A program made the position numbers and the translations under genes. From Clostridia bacterium (lineage in GTDB: Bacteria; Bacillota; Clostridia; UBA1381; UBA9506), in assembly GCA_017399695.1 (NCBI GenBank), contig JAFQBK010000008.1:1-35546 (forward strand): a stretch of DNA of 35,546 bases, written 5' to 3'. The first letter of the stretch is position 1. Every line of letters starts with the position of its first letter. Under the pieces are notes generated by a model. That model had not been told where the DNA came from and did not search any database. It worked only from the letters and a program-made list of their open reading frames with translations. This document shows, piece by piece, positions 1 to 6,985 of the stretch.

Positions 1-11
1 TACTGTTTTTC

Positions 12-190
12 TTTATTTACAGGGGAATCGAACCCTGGAGCGTTATCCAAATTTTAATTTGGCTTATAACGCCCATACGAAAACGCCCCAAGAACACAGC
101 GTGTGATTGGCAGGCGTTGACCGTTGAGAGGGTTTTTGCGTTACGCTTTTTGCCCTCTCAGGGTTCGAGTCCCTCTTAATAAATGCACCA
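12..190. repeat. imperfect palindrome with two outward-facing tRNA-like 3' ends
   Basis: Two related half-elements diverge from a centre near 94-104 (ACAC-AGC-GTGT). The plus half has a D-loop-like TTGGCAGGCG (107-116), a long hairpin with arms TGAGAGGG (125-132) and CCCTCTCA (153-160), then a T-arm-like GGGTTCGAGTCCC (161-173), and ends in CACCA (186-190). The minus half has a hairpin with arms CGTTAT/ATAACG and CCAAAT/ATTTGG (41-71), then GGGTTCGATTCCC read on the minus strand (23-35), and ends near 12 without CCA. The outer ends can pair (TTTATT 13-18 with AATAAA 178-183). The order resembles type II tRNAs (long variable arm, then T-arm), but there is no room for an anticodon arm between the D-like segment and the hairpin, and no normal 7-bp acceptor stem forms. 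I do not recognise the family. It may be a structured RNA, a pair of decayed tRNAs or a small mobile palindrome. Confidence 0.5.
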
Positions 191-193
191 AAC

Positions 194-221
194 AAAAAAG
201 ACACCCCATTGGGTGTCTTTT
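194..221. terminator. intrinsic terminator hairpin between the tRNA-like element and tRNA-Met
   Basis: The stem AAAGACACCC / GGGTGTCTTT has a short loop, with an A-run on one side and T-run on the other, so it could stop transcripts from both sides: the minus-strand tRNA-Met and anything reading through the plus-strand tRNA-like element. Its position directly after the CACCA end at 190 is what one expects if that element is transcribed on the plus strand. Confidence 0.75.
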
Positions 222-226
222 CCGTT

Positions 227-303
227 TGGTGGGCCATCAGGGACTCGAACCCCGGACCGACCGGTTATGAGCCGGTTGCTCTAACCAACTGAGCTAATGG
301 CCC
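227..303 (-). tRNA. tRNA-Met (anticodon CAT)
   Basis: A full 77-nt cloverleaf is visible on the minus strand. The acceptor stem is GGGCCAT/ATGGCCC, the D-arm has AGCTCAGTTGGTTAGAGC, the anticodon loop CTCATAA has its anticodon at 267-269, the T-loop is GGTTCGAGTCC, and ACCA is encoded. It resembles clostridial elongator tRNA-Met. A CAT anticodon could also be tRNA-Ile2 (lysidine-modified) or initiator, but the acceptor stem begins with a G-C pair, which argues against initiator. I prefer elongator Met. Confidence 0.9.
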
Positions 304-436
304 TCACTTAATTAGTACCCAAATATTTTATCAAGAGATGATGGGATTGTCAATAGGTTTTCTGAAGTTTCTGCGCACACTATTTCTTTCTACTTTCTAC
401 TTATATTAAATAAATTGTGAATTTTAAAAGAAACCT

Positions 437-465
437 TTTACTTTTGCCACTTTTTGTAGTATAAT
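437..465 (+). promoter_or_regulatory. sigma-A promoter for lysS
   Basis: TTTACT (437-442), a 17-nt spacer and a perfect TATAAT (460-465) lie 33 nt before the lysS start. The rest of 304-436 is AT-rich with no gene that I can support. Confidence 0.7.
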
Positions 466-497
466 GACTTTGTATATTGATTTTTAGGAGGAACATC

Positions 498-1991
498 ATG
501 CAGGAACAACAAAAGACACATGAAACCGAAACTGATCTGAACGAGATTCTGCGCGTACGCAGAGAAAAGCTCGCAGATTTACAAAACGCAGGTCGTGACC
601 CGTTCTGCGAAGTTAAATATGACCGCACGCATCACGCAGCACAAATTACCTCTGATTTTGAATCCTTTGAGGGACAAACGGTAAGCATTGCCGGCCGCTT
701 AATGTCAAAGCGCGGTATGGGAAAAGTTATGTTCTGCGATTTGGCAGACCTTTCCGGCAAAATTCAGCTGTTTGTGAAAAAGGATATGCTCGAAGATGCG
801 TATGACGATTTCAAAAAACTTGATATCGGTGATATCATTGGCGTAAAGGGCGAGGTATTCAAGACGAAAACCGAGGAAATTTCCATCAAGGTAACCGAGT
901 ATACCCTGCTTTCAAAATCTTTGGTTCCGCTTCCGGAGAAATTCCATGGTCTGACCAATACGGACATCAGATACCGTCAGCGTTATGTTGACCTCATCAT
1001 GAACCCTGAAGTAAAGGATACCTTTATCAAGCGTTCCAAGATTATTGCAACGATTCGTAACTACTTGAACTCCCAGGGCTTTTTAGAGGTAGAAACGCCG
1101 ATGCTGGTTTCCAATGCCGGTGGTGCTGCTGCCCGTCCGTTCGAAACCCACTTTAACGCATTGGATGAGGACTTTAAGCTTCGTATCTCATTGGAGCTTT
1201 ACTTAAAGAGACTGATTGTCGGCGGTTTGGAGCGCGTATACGAAATCGGACGAGTCTTCCGAAATGAGGGCTTAGATACCCGTCACAATCCGGAGTTTAC
1301 GCTGATGGAGCTCTATCAGGCATATACCGACTATCACGGCATGATGGATTTGACTGAGAATCTGTACAGACATATTGCGCAAGAAGTTCTCGGTACGACC
1401 AAAATTGTTTACAACGGCATTGAAATGGATTTAGGCAAGCCGTTCGAGCGCATTACCATGGTAGATGCCGTTAAGAAATATGCAGGCGTTGACTTTAACG
1501 AAATCCATACATTAGAAGAAGCTCGCGCGATTGCAAAAGAACACCATGTGGAATTTGAGGACCGTCATCAGAAAGGTGATATCTTAAGCCTGTTCTTCGA
1601 GCAGTTTGCAGAAGAGCATCTCATTCAGCCGACCTTTGTTATGGACCATCCGATTGAGATTTCTCCGCTGACAAAGAAAAAACCGGAAAATCCGGAATAT
1701 GTTGAGCGTTTTGAATTCTTTATGAACGGTTGGGAAATGGCAAATGCTTACTCTGAGCTCAACGACCCCATCGACCAGCGTGAACGTTTCCGTGCACAGG
1801 AAGCACTTCTGGCGCAAGGCGATGAAGAAGCAAACACCACAGACGAAGACTTTATGAACGCGTTAGAAATCGGTATGCCTCCGACGGGCGGTATTGGTTT
1901 CGGCATCGACCGTATGTGTATGCTGCTCACTGACTCTGCGGCAATTCGTGATGTGTTGCTCTTCCCGACGATGAAAACTTTGAATAAATAA
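498..1991 (+). CDS. lysS: lysyl-tRNA synthetase, class II
   Basis: This enzyme charges tRNA-Lys with lysine using ATP in the cytoplasm. The 497-aa protein has the normal class II LysRS length. An N-terminal OB-fold anticodon-binding domain covers about residues 60-140. The class II core contains GGAAARPF (about 208-215), motif 2 [15 protein letters not shown] (254-268) and motif 3 GIGFGIDRM near the C-terminus. I chose the ATG at 498 because AGGAGG lies 6 nt upstream at 486-491; a TTG 21 nt further upstream would put that ribosome binding site inside the gene. It is followed after 31 nt by a gene on the same strand and may be cotranscribed with it. Nothing odd is seen in the catalytic motifs. 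Confidence 0.97.
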   Translation: MQEQQKTHETETDLNEILRVRREKLADLQNAGRDPFCEVKYDRTHHAAQITSDFESFEGQTVSIAGRLMSKRGMGKVMFCDLADLSGKIQLFVKKDMLEDAYDDFKKLDIGDIIGVKGEVFKTKTEEISIKVTEYTLLSKSLVPLPEKFHGLTNTDIRYRQRYVDLIMNPEVKDTFIKRSKIIATIRNYLNSQGFLEVETPMLVSNAGGAAARPFETHFNALDEDFKLRISLELYLKRLIVGGLERVYEIGRVFRNEGLDTRHNPEFTLMELYQAYTDYHGMMDLTENLYRHIAQEVLGTTKIVYNGIEMDLGKPFERITMVDAVKKYAGVDFNEIHTLEEARAIAKEHHVEFEDRHQKGDILSLFFEQFAEEHLIQPTFVMDHPIEISPLTKKKPENPEYVERFEFFMNGWEMANAYSELNDPIDQRERFRAQEALLAQGDEEANTTDEDFMNALEIGMPPTGGIGFGIDRMCMLLTDSAAIRDVLLFPTMKTLNK

Positions 1992-2022
1992 CATTGACGC
2001 AAGCAGATGAAAGGTGAAAATT

Positions 2023-2679
2023 ATGAGTGAAAATGAAAAGGTTCCATTCAAAAAGAAATGGGAAAATTATTGGTATTACTATAAGTTTCATACCTGGGCG
2101 GCTATTTTTCTGATTTTTGTACTGGTCGTTTCCATCACGCAATGTGCAAGCATTGTTCCGGCAGATGTCACCATTGATTTGGTAACCTCAACCGCTGTGA
2201 CGGATTCGCAGATTAAGCTCGGTGGCGTGTTTGACGATGTGATGATTGATGCAAACAATGATGGACAGAAACAACTAAACATCGTTACTTTATATCTGTC
2301 CGAACGCCGCGAGGGTGAAGAAGATTATGCAATGATGCAGAAAATGATGGCAGAGCTTGCGGCAGGCGAGGTTACCCTCTTCCTGTTCGATAAACCGAAC
2401 ATGGAATTCTACATCAAGCAGGATGCTTTTGAGCCGCTTGGAAATCTGTTAGACCTGACCCCGTATGAAAATACGGAAGGAAAGCTTCTGCGCCGCGAGG
2501 GTGACGATACCGTTTACGGTATCAGCTTAAAAGGCAGTCAGAAATTAAAAGAGCTTGGTTTTGCAACGGATGATTTATATGCTTTCATTCACTTCATTCC
2601 CGAAAAGTCCAAAAATGACGAAAAACGAATGGCACAGTATAAGAATGCCGTTGCCATCATGCAGGAATTATTAAAATAG
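2023..2679 (+). CDS. single-pass membrane protein of unknown function
   Basis: I do not recognise a named family. The 218-aa product has a short basic, aromatic cytoplasmic start (KKKWENYWYYYKFHTW, about 10-25), one hydrophobic segment (about 24-41) and a soluble, probably extracytoplasmic domain of about 175 residues. Membrane proteins with a similar WYYYK motif before one transmembrane helix are common in Clostridia, but I know of no defined role. The ATG at 2023 is preferred to a GTG nine bases earlier because AAGGTG (2011-2016) is well spaced for it. It lies between lysS and a sigma factor gene whose start is only 15 nt after this stop, so it is probably cotranscribed with the sigma gene and could conceivably be its membrane partner. 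That role is inference from position only. Confidence 0.8.
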   Translation: MSENEKVPFKKKWENYWYYYKFHTWAAIFLIFVLVVSITQCASIVPADVTIDLVTSTAVTDSQIKLGGVFDDVMIDANNDGQKQLNIVTLYLSERREGEEDYAMMQKMMAELAAGEVTLFLFDKPNMEFYIKQDAFEPLGNLLDLTPYENTEGKLLRREGDDTVYGISLKGSQKLKELGFATDDLYAFIHFIPEKSKNDEKRMAQYKNAVAIMQELLK

Positions 2680-2694
2680 TCAGGAAGTGTTCTT

Positions 2695-3462
2695 ATGTCT
2701 TATGCACATAAGCTTTCGCCCGACGAGGAAAAGCGATTGTTTGAAGCATATTTTTCTTCTAAAGATACCGCCATCCGCGACACTCTGCTAGCAGCCTATG
2801 ACTATTTGCCGCAGATTTTGGCACACCGTTTTTCCGGTCGGGGAATGGAATACGATGATATTTACCAATGCGCGCGCATTGGTCTTATGAATGCTCTTTC
2901 TCGCTTTGAACCGGAAAAAAACAACCGTTTTTCCACCTATGCCACACCAACCATCATCGGTGAAATCAAGCGGTTGTTTCGTGACAAGGGACACTTTATT
3001 AAGGTCCCCAGACGCATTTATGAAATCTTTAGCAAAGCAATCAAATTGAAGGCCTCGCACCTGACGGAAGGTGGCGAAGCACTGACAACCAAGGAGCTTG
3101 CCGAGCTGTCCGGTGTCAGTGAAAAACAAATGGAAGAAGCGCTCGAATGGGGCGACAAACAGTTTGTACATTCTTTGGAGCAATTTGTCTGTAACGGCGA
3201 GGATGAAATGTTGTTTTCCAATGTCGTCGGCGTTGAGGATAACCAGTTTTTGATGATAGAAAACAGGGAATTTATCAGCACCTTTATGAATTCCTTATCT
3301 GAGCGGGAACGAGATTTTGTCAAGTTGCGTTACTACGATGAGATGACACAAAGCAGCATTGCAAAAAAGCTGGGTATCTCACAGATGAATGTTTCGCGCA
3401 TGGAAAAACGGGTTCTTGCCCAATTAAAGGAATTGTATTTTGAAGCAGTCAATAACCATTAA
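2695..3462 (+). CDS. orphan RNA polymerase sigma factor, SigB/SigF/SigG type
   Basis: This 255-aa sigma-70 family protein would direct RNA polymerase to a special promoter set. Region 2 is visible at about residues 40-95 (MEYDDIYQCARIGLMNAL, then RFSTYATPTIIGEIKR), region 3 at about 125-150 (TKELAELSGVSEKQMEEAL), and a region 4.2 helix-turn-helix at about 205-245 (LSERERDFVKLRYYDEM, then IAKKLGISQMNVSRMEKRV). It is a paralogue of the sigma-F encoded at 15837. It does not show the conserved SigG N-terminus, and no anti-sigma kinase or STAS antagonist gene is next to it. The ATG follows AGGAAG with normal spacing. Its neighbour upstream is a membrane protein 15 nt away. It could be a SigB-like stress factor or a sporulation-associated factor, and the sequence does not decide. 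Confidence 0.9.
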   Translation: MSYAHKLSPDEEKRLFEAYFSSKDTAIRDTLLAAYDYLPQILAHRFSGRGMEYDDIYQCARIGLMNALSRFEPEKNNRFSTYATPTIIGEIKRLFRDKGHFIKVPRRIYEIFSKAIKLKASHLTEGGEALTTKELAELSGVSEKQMEEALEWGDKQFVHSLEQFVCNGEDEMLFSNVVGVEDNQFLMIENREFISTFMNSLSERERDFVKLRYYDEMTQSSIAKKLGISQMNVSRMEKRVLAQLKELYFEAVNNH

Positions 3463-3494
3463 AAAGAGCACCAATCGGATGATTGGTGCTCTTT
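3463..3494. terminator. bidirectional terminator between sigma gene and sulP
   Basis: A perfect 14-bp stem AAAGAGCACCAATC / GATTGGTGCTCTTT with loop GGAT starts right after the sigma stop codon and sits 2 nt from the sulP stop on the other strand. A- and T-runs on both sides let it serve both convergent genes. Confidence 0.9.
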
Positions 3495-3496
3495 TA

Positions 3497-5137
3497 TTAT
3501 AGAACAACACTTTCTGCAATTTTTAATGCTTCATCAATATTTGCCGGGAAATTCTCTGCCCCTACTCTGTCATAAAATCCCGCTTTTTTCATTACCTCAA
3601 GCGGCTGACGGTTTGCGTGGGAAAACAGCATCCTTATTTCTTTTTTCTCACAAAGCTCATATAATGAAATCATTGTTTTGAGCGCTGAAATGTCAAGTGC
3701 CGGAATGTTTCTCATGCGGAGGATAACGACCTTAATATCCTCTTTCATTTCCAGTTCGGAAATCGTGTCAGAGGTAGCAAAAAACATCGGGCCGTTAATT
3801 TCAAACACTTCCGTATATGGTGGAATTTCTTTCATTCTGCCGTTATCATCGACGCCTTCTCCTCCATGTTTCCATGTACGAATGTGGGTAACATCGGTCA
3901 TGCGCTTCATAAACAGAACAACGGCGACCACAAGACCTACCGCAATCGCAACAACCAAGTCAAACACCACCGTAAGCACAAAGGTCAGAATCAAGACTAA
4001 AATATCGCTTTTCGGTGCTGTCTTGCAAATAGAAACAAACTGTCTCCATTCACACATATTATATGCAACCATAAACAGAATCGCCGCAATAATCGGCATC
4101 GGAATCCATGCGGCATACGGCATCAAAACGAGCAGTACCAAAAGCAGCACGATAGCGTGCACGATACCTGCCACCGGTGTTTGTCCGCCGTTTTTCACAT
4201 TCGCCGCTGTTCTTGCGATAGCTCCCGTTGCCGGGATGCCGCCAAACAGACCTGAGCAGATATTACCTGCGCCCTGTGCTATCAACTCCGTATTGGAGTT
4301 GTGCTTGTCGGATATCATGCCGTCAGATACTACGCAGGATAACAACGACTCAATCGCTGCCAAAATTGCGATGGTAAATGCGCTGGGAATGAGTTCTCCC
4401 ACCTTCGCTAAATCAAATGCGGGTAACGCGAATTGAGGCGCTGTTGCAGAGATCGTATATAAATCACCGATGGTGTTTACATTCAAATTGCAAGCCTTGA
4501 CAACCACAACGCCAAAGATAACCGCAATCAGTGACGGTGGAATCTTTTTGTTGATTTTCGGCCAAAGGATGAGAATCAAAAGACCCAAAAGACCAACCAG
4601 AACTGCCTGCCAGTTGATGGTTGCAATAGACTCTACTACTGCTGTCAGCTTTTCCATCGTTTCTACGGCGTGTGTCCCTTGCGGGAACGTAAGCCCGAAA
4701 AAGTCCTTGAGCTGACCAATCACAATAGTAAGCGCGATACCCGAGGTAAATCCCGTGGTAATCGTATAGGGAATGAATTTAATCAAAGAACCCAAGCGGC
4801 AGATTCCCATCAATATAAGAATCAGACCTGCCATAATAGTAGCGATTACCAGGCCTTCCATCCCGAACTGCGCCACAATACCCGCAACGATGGTTGCAAA
4901 TGCCGCTGTCGGTCCGGAGATGTTTACTCTGCTGCCGCCGAGTGCTGCAATTACGAAGCCCGCGACAATCGCCGTATAAAGACCGCGTTCCGGTGTGACC
5001 CCGGAGGCAATCGCCAAAGCAATCGAAAGTGGAAGTGCAATGATTGCAACGATGATTCCGGCAATTAAATCACTCGAAAATTGCTTCGGACCGTAATTTT
5101 TTAATGAACTGATTAATTTCGGTTGAAATGTTTTCAT
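3497..5137 (-). CDS. SulP-family anion transporter with STAS domain
   Basis: The product (546 aa) belongs to the SulP/SLC26 family, which carries sulfate, bicarbonate or other anions across the cytoplasmic membrane, usually with H+ or Na+. The N-terminal 400 residues are many hydrophobic segments with family hallmarks such as DLIAGIIVAIIALPLSIALA near residue 23 and GGSRVNISGPTAAFATIVAG near 67. The last 110 residues form a cytoplasmic STAS domain (EVFEINGPMFFATSD onward, with VVILRMRNIPALDISALKTM). Substrate cannot be read from the sequence. It is a single gene, divergent from thiT. Its transcript leader contains a hairpin between a strong Shine-Dalgarno sequence and the ATG (see the separate entry). 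Confidence 0.93.
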   Translation of the reverse strand: MKTFQPKLISSLKNYGPKQFSSDLIAGIIVAIIALPLSIALAIASGVTPERGLYTAIVAGFVIAALGGSRVNISGPTAAFATIVAGIVAQFGMEGLVIATIMAGLILILMGICRLGSLIKFIPYTITTGFTSGIALTIVIGQLKDFFGLTFPQGTHAVETMEKLTAVVESIATINWQAVLVGLLGLLILILWPKINKKIPPSLIAVIFGVVVVKACNLNVNTIGDLYTISATAPQFALPAFDLAKVGELIPSAFTIAILAAIESLLSCVVSDGMISDKHNSNTELIAQGAGNICSGLFGGIPATGAIARTAANVKNGGQTPVAGIVHAIVLLLVLLVLMPYAAWIPMPIIAAILFMVAYNMCEWRQFVSICKTAPKSDILVLILTFVLTVVFDLVVAIAVGLVVAVVLFMKRMTDVTHIRTWKHGGEGVDDNGRMKEIPPYTEVFEINGPMFFATSDTISELEMKEDIKVVILRMRNIPALDISALKTMISLYELCEKKEIRMLFSHANRQPLEVMKKAGFYDRVGAENFPANIDEALKIAESVVL

Positions 5138-5140
5138 ATT

Positions 5141-5169
5141 GGCGTGGCTTTCGCCACTTACGCCCCCTT
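5141..5169 (-). promoter_or_regulatory. hairpin between Shine-Dalgarno and sulP start
   Basis: On the minus strand AAGGGGG (5163-5169) is the only good ribosome binding site, yet it lies 25 nt before the sulP ATG. Between them is a stem GTGGC-GAAA-GCCAC (5144-5157) extended by GGC/GCC, with a GNRA-type tetraloop. Folding would bring the ribosome binding site close to the start codon, or would partly mask it. Either way the geometry is unusual. Confidence 0.5.
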
Positions 5170-5195
5170 ATATGTAATAAAATCATACGCTAATC

Positions 5196-5224
5196 ATTCT
5201 ACCACACAAAAACTGCATTTTCAA
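5196..5224 (-). promoter_or_regulatory. sigma-A promoter for sulP
   Basis: On the minus strand TTGAAA (5219-5224), a 17-nt spacer and TAGAAT (5196-5201) give a good vegetative promoter. The predicted leader is about 50 nt and contains the hairpin at 5141-5164. Confidence 0.75.
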
Positions 5225-5253
5225 CTGCAAAAACAGACAGTTTTTTCATTTTT

Positions 5254-5274
5254 TTGTCAAATTCTTCTTGACAA
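5254..5274. promoter_or_regulatory. inverted repeat overlapping the thiT promoter
   Basis: TTGTCAA (5254-5260) and TTGACAA (5268-5274) form a perfect 7-bp inverted repeat with a 7-bp spacer. The right arm contains the -35 hexamer of the thiT promoter, and the sulP -35 box lies 30 bp to the left. It has the shape of a dimeric repressor operator, but no regulator is identified. Confidence 0.4.
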
Positions 5275-5296
5275 TCTGACAAGACGGTGCTATACT
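5268..5296 (+). promoter_or_regulatory. sigma-A promoter of the TPP riboswitch/thiT transcript
   Basis: A perfect TTGACA (5268-5273), 17-nt spacer and TATACT (5291-5296). It is placed about 20 nt before the riboswitch. Confidence 0.85.
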
Positions 5297-5313
5297 GAAA
5301 CAAAATTAATATT

Positions 5314-5398
5314 GAAGGGGAGCTTGTAAACAGGCTGAGAGGAAGTTGTGAACTTCGACCCTATAACCTGATATGGATAATGCCAGCGTAGGGATCGA
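5314..5398 (+). ncRNA. TPP (thiamine pyrophosphate) riboswitch
   Basis: The conserved thi-box core is easy to read: GGGGAGC, GGCTGAGAGG (5333-5342), then GACCCTATAACCTGA (5357-5371), TGGATAATGCCAGCG and TAGGGA (5389-5394). This RNA binds TPP and turns off thiamine uptake or synthesis genes. It sits between a strong promoter and a terminator ahead of thiT, so the expected mode is transcription attenuation: with TPP bound the terminator at 5419-5451 forms. Confidence 0.95.
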
Positions 5399-5418
5399 TA
5401 GTAGATAACCGAATTTTG

Positions 5419-5451
5419 AGCGCATCCGTCAGGATGCGCTTTTTGTTTTTC
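5419..5451 (+). terminator. riboswitch-controlled terminator
   Basis: The stem AGCGCATCC / GGATGCGCT with loop GTCA is followed by TTTTTGTTTTT. It lies directly after the TPP aptamer and about 90 nt before thiT, as expected for an expression platform. 5452-5541 holds only leader sequence and the thiT ribosome binding site. Confidence 0.88.
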
Positions 5452-5541
5452 AAATTGCTAGCGTTTGAAAACACAGCGTCTCCTAACGTGATGGCTTGGC
5501 TATATGCAGGTGCCCTTTCAAAATAAAAAGGAGAATGTCAA

Positions 5542-6066
5542 ATGAATCAAAAAACAAAAACACTCACAGAAATTGCAATGACTGTCGCACTGGCTGTTAT
5601 CTGCAGTTTTATCAAGGTTTGGGAAATGCCACAGGGCGGTTCCGTCTCGCTGACTATGATTCCCTTATTCATCCTTGCGTATCGTCGCGGTGCTTTTTCC
5701 GCCATCATCGCAGGCGGCATCTATGGACTTTTGTCTGCCCTGCTTGCCGGCGTACTCTATCACCCGATGTCACTTCTGCTCGACTATGTCATCGCGTTCG
5801 GACTCCTCGGTCTTAGCGGTTTGTTCCCCAAAAAAGCATGGGGCGTGGCCTTTGGCACAACCGTCGGTGTCATCGGAAGATTCATCAGTTCCTATTTAAG
5901 TGGTGCGATTTTATTTGCGGAATATGCACCGGTAGGCCAAAGCCCGTGGCTATACTCTTTCATCTATCAAATTACCTATCTGCTCCCGGAGCTTTTGATT
6001 ACGCTTGCCGTCATGATGCTTTTATATGCCAAAGCAAAAAAATTCTTATTCGGACTGCTGCCGTAA
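5542..6066 (+). CDS. thiT: energy-coupled thiamine transporter, substrate-binding S component
   Basis: ThiT is the membrane S-component that binds thiamine and works with a shared ECF ATPase/EcfT module encoded elsewhere. The 174-aa protein has the family's length and about six hydrophobic segments, starting LTEIAMTVALAVICSFIKVW. Near-terminal IYQITYLLPELLITLAVMM also fits. The ATG at 5542 has AAGGAG 8 nt upstream. The TPP riboswitch in front independently supports thiamine as substrate. It is monocistronic: a hairpin follows 8 nt after the stop. No ECF ATPase genes are present in this window. Confidence 0.93.
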   Translation: MNQKTKTLTEIAMTVALAVICSFIKVWEMPQGGSVSLTMIPLFILAYRRGAFSAIIAGGIYGLLSALLAGVLYHPMSLLLDYVIAFGLLGLSGLFPKKAWGVAFGTTVGVIGRFISSYLSGAILFAEYAPVGQSPWLYSFIYQITYLLPELLITLAVMMLLYAKAKKFLFGLLP

Positions 6067-6074
6067 AACAAGAA

Positions 6075-6104
6075 AAAGGTGCTGTAAATTTTTACAGCAC
6101 CTTT
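6075..6104. terminator. bidirectional terminator between thiT and birA
   Basis: A perfect 14-bp stem AAAGGTGCTGTAAA / TTTACAGCACCTTT with a 2-nt loop. Its right arm overlaps the birA stop codon by two bases. Confidence 0.9.
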
Positions 6105-6906
6105 ATTTTATGATTACGCTGACATCGCCTGACGAAAGCGTTTCTTTCTTTCCCTCCGGCGTCATCACCACGAGCCTCGCCATATCATCAATATCCAAAA
6201 CCTTTGCCTTGTTCGGCTCTGCGCCAACATAGGAAATTACTTCAACCCCTTTTCCAATCAGGCAGGATTTTTCTCTGTATTCGTTCACAAACGCTTCTTT
6301 GCTGCCACCCTCGTACAGTTCTTCAAAGCAGTTGACGATTTCTGCGGCAAGCGTTTGTTTTTCCACCTTTTCTGCACTGAATTGCGATAGCGCTCCGGCT
6401 TTATCCTTAATGTCGTCCGGATAGCCGCCCGAAGGTGCGCGCAGATTGACGCCGACGCCTAAAATAGCACGCGAGAGTCTCCCACTGCCGTCAATCTCAC
6501 CCTCCACCAAAATACCGCAAAGCTTTTTATTCTCAAAATAAATATCATTAACCCATTTGATTTGTGTCTTTAAGTGATACCGCTTCTCAATGGCACGTGT
6601 CACTGCGACCGCTGCCATTACGGTCAAAAATACTGCTTCCTCTGCGGGAAGATTCGGTTTTAATTCCATGCTCATATAAAGTCCGTCGGCTTCGGGTGAA
6701 AAGAAGTTTCTGCCCATTCGTCCCCGTCCTGCCGTCTGACTTTCCGACAAAATCAAGGCGCCCTCCGGCTCATCTTTTAGCATCTCTTTTGCCAAACGGT
6801 TGGTGGAATCCACTGTTTGAAATAAATAGATGCTTCTGTCTTTCTTCCGCGTAAGGTTTAACCGAAGTTCCGCGTCCGAAGATGCTCTTTTATCCTCTAT
6901 CGACAT
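6103..6906 (-). CDS. birA: biotin--[acetyl-CoA-carboxylase] ligase, monofunctional
   Basis: This 267-aa enzyme activates biotin with ATP and attaches it to the lysine of biotin carboxyl carrier proteins. The biotinyl-AMP loop GRGRMGR is at residues 60-66 and the KWVNDI motif with the catalytic lysine at 117-122, followed by KLCGILVE. A small C-terminal beta domain completes it. There is no N-terminal winged helix, so it should be a ligase only and not the DNA-binding repressor type. The ATG at 6906 follows GAGGGTG. It is divergent from spoIIP, and no biotin genes lie nearby. Confidence 0.93.
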   Translation of the reverse strand: MSIEDKRASSDAELRLNLTRKKDRSIYLFQTVDSTNRLAKEMLKDEPEGALILSESQTAGRGRMGRNFFSPEADGLYMSMELKPNLPAEEAVFLTVMAAVAVTRAIEKRYHLKTQIKWVNDIYFENKKLCGILVEGEIDGSGRLSRAILGVGVNLRAPSGGYPDDIKDKAGALSQFSAEKVEKQTLAAEIVNCFEELYEGGSKEAFVNEYREKSCLIGKGVEVISYVGAEPNKAKVLDIDDMARLVVMTPEGKKETLSSGDVSVIIK

Positions 6907-6927
6907 CTTTCACCCTCATTTCTTTTT

Positions 6928-6957
6928 GACATAAAGTTGAGACAAGCCACATAAAAT
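6928..6957 (+). promoter_or_regulatory. putative sigma-E-type promoter for spoIIP
   Basis: GACATAAA (6928-6935), a 14-nt spacer and CATAAAAT (6950-6957) resemble the sigma-E pattern known from Bacillus and Clostridium (about GTCATATT-N14-CATACAAT). The match lies 28 nt before the start of spoIIP, which is a sigma-E target in B. subtilis. No good sigma-A promoter is seen in this short gap. Confidence 0.55.
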
Positions 6958-6985
6958 ATAGCACTAACAAAAAAGGAGCCACGCT

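Noticed and set aside
1..190. 3' end of a tmRNA (ssrA) or a tRNA-Sec gene
   Set aside because: The T-arm and CACCA fit in part, but the acceptor 3' strand (TTAATAAATGC) has no 5' partner in range and does not resemble ssrA or selC ends. The mirrored second T-arm is also not part of those RNAs.
477..497. Upstream TTG start for lysS
   Set aside because: It would place the AGGAGG ribosome binding site inside the coding sequence; the ATG at 498 is correctly spaced.
3678..4436. Plus-strand open frame of 252 codons inside sulP
   Set aside because: It is the antisense of a well-conserved transporter gene and has no ribosome binding site or recognisable protein.
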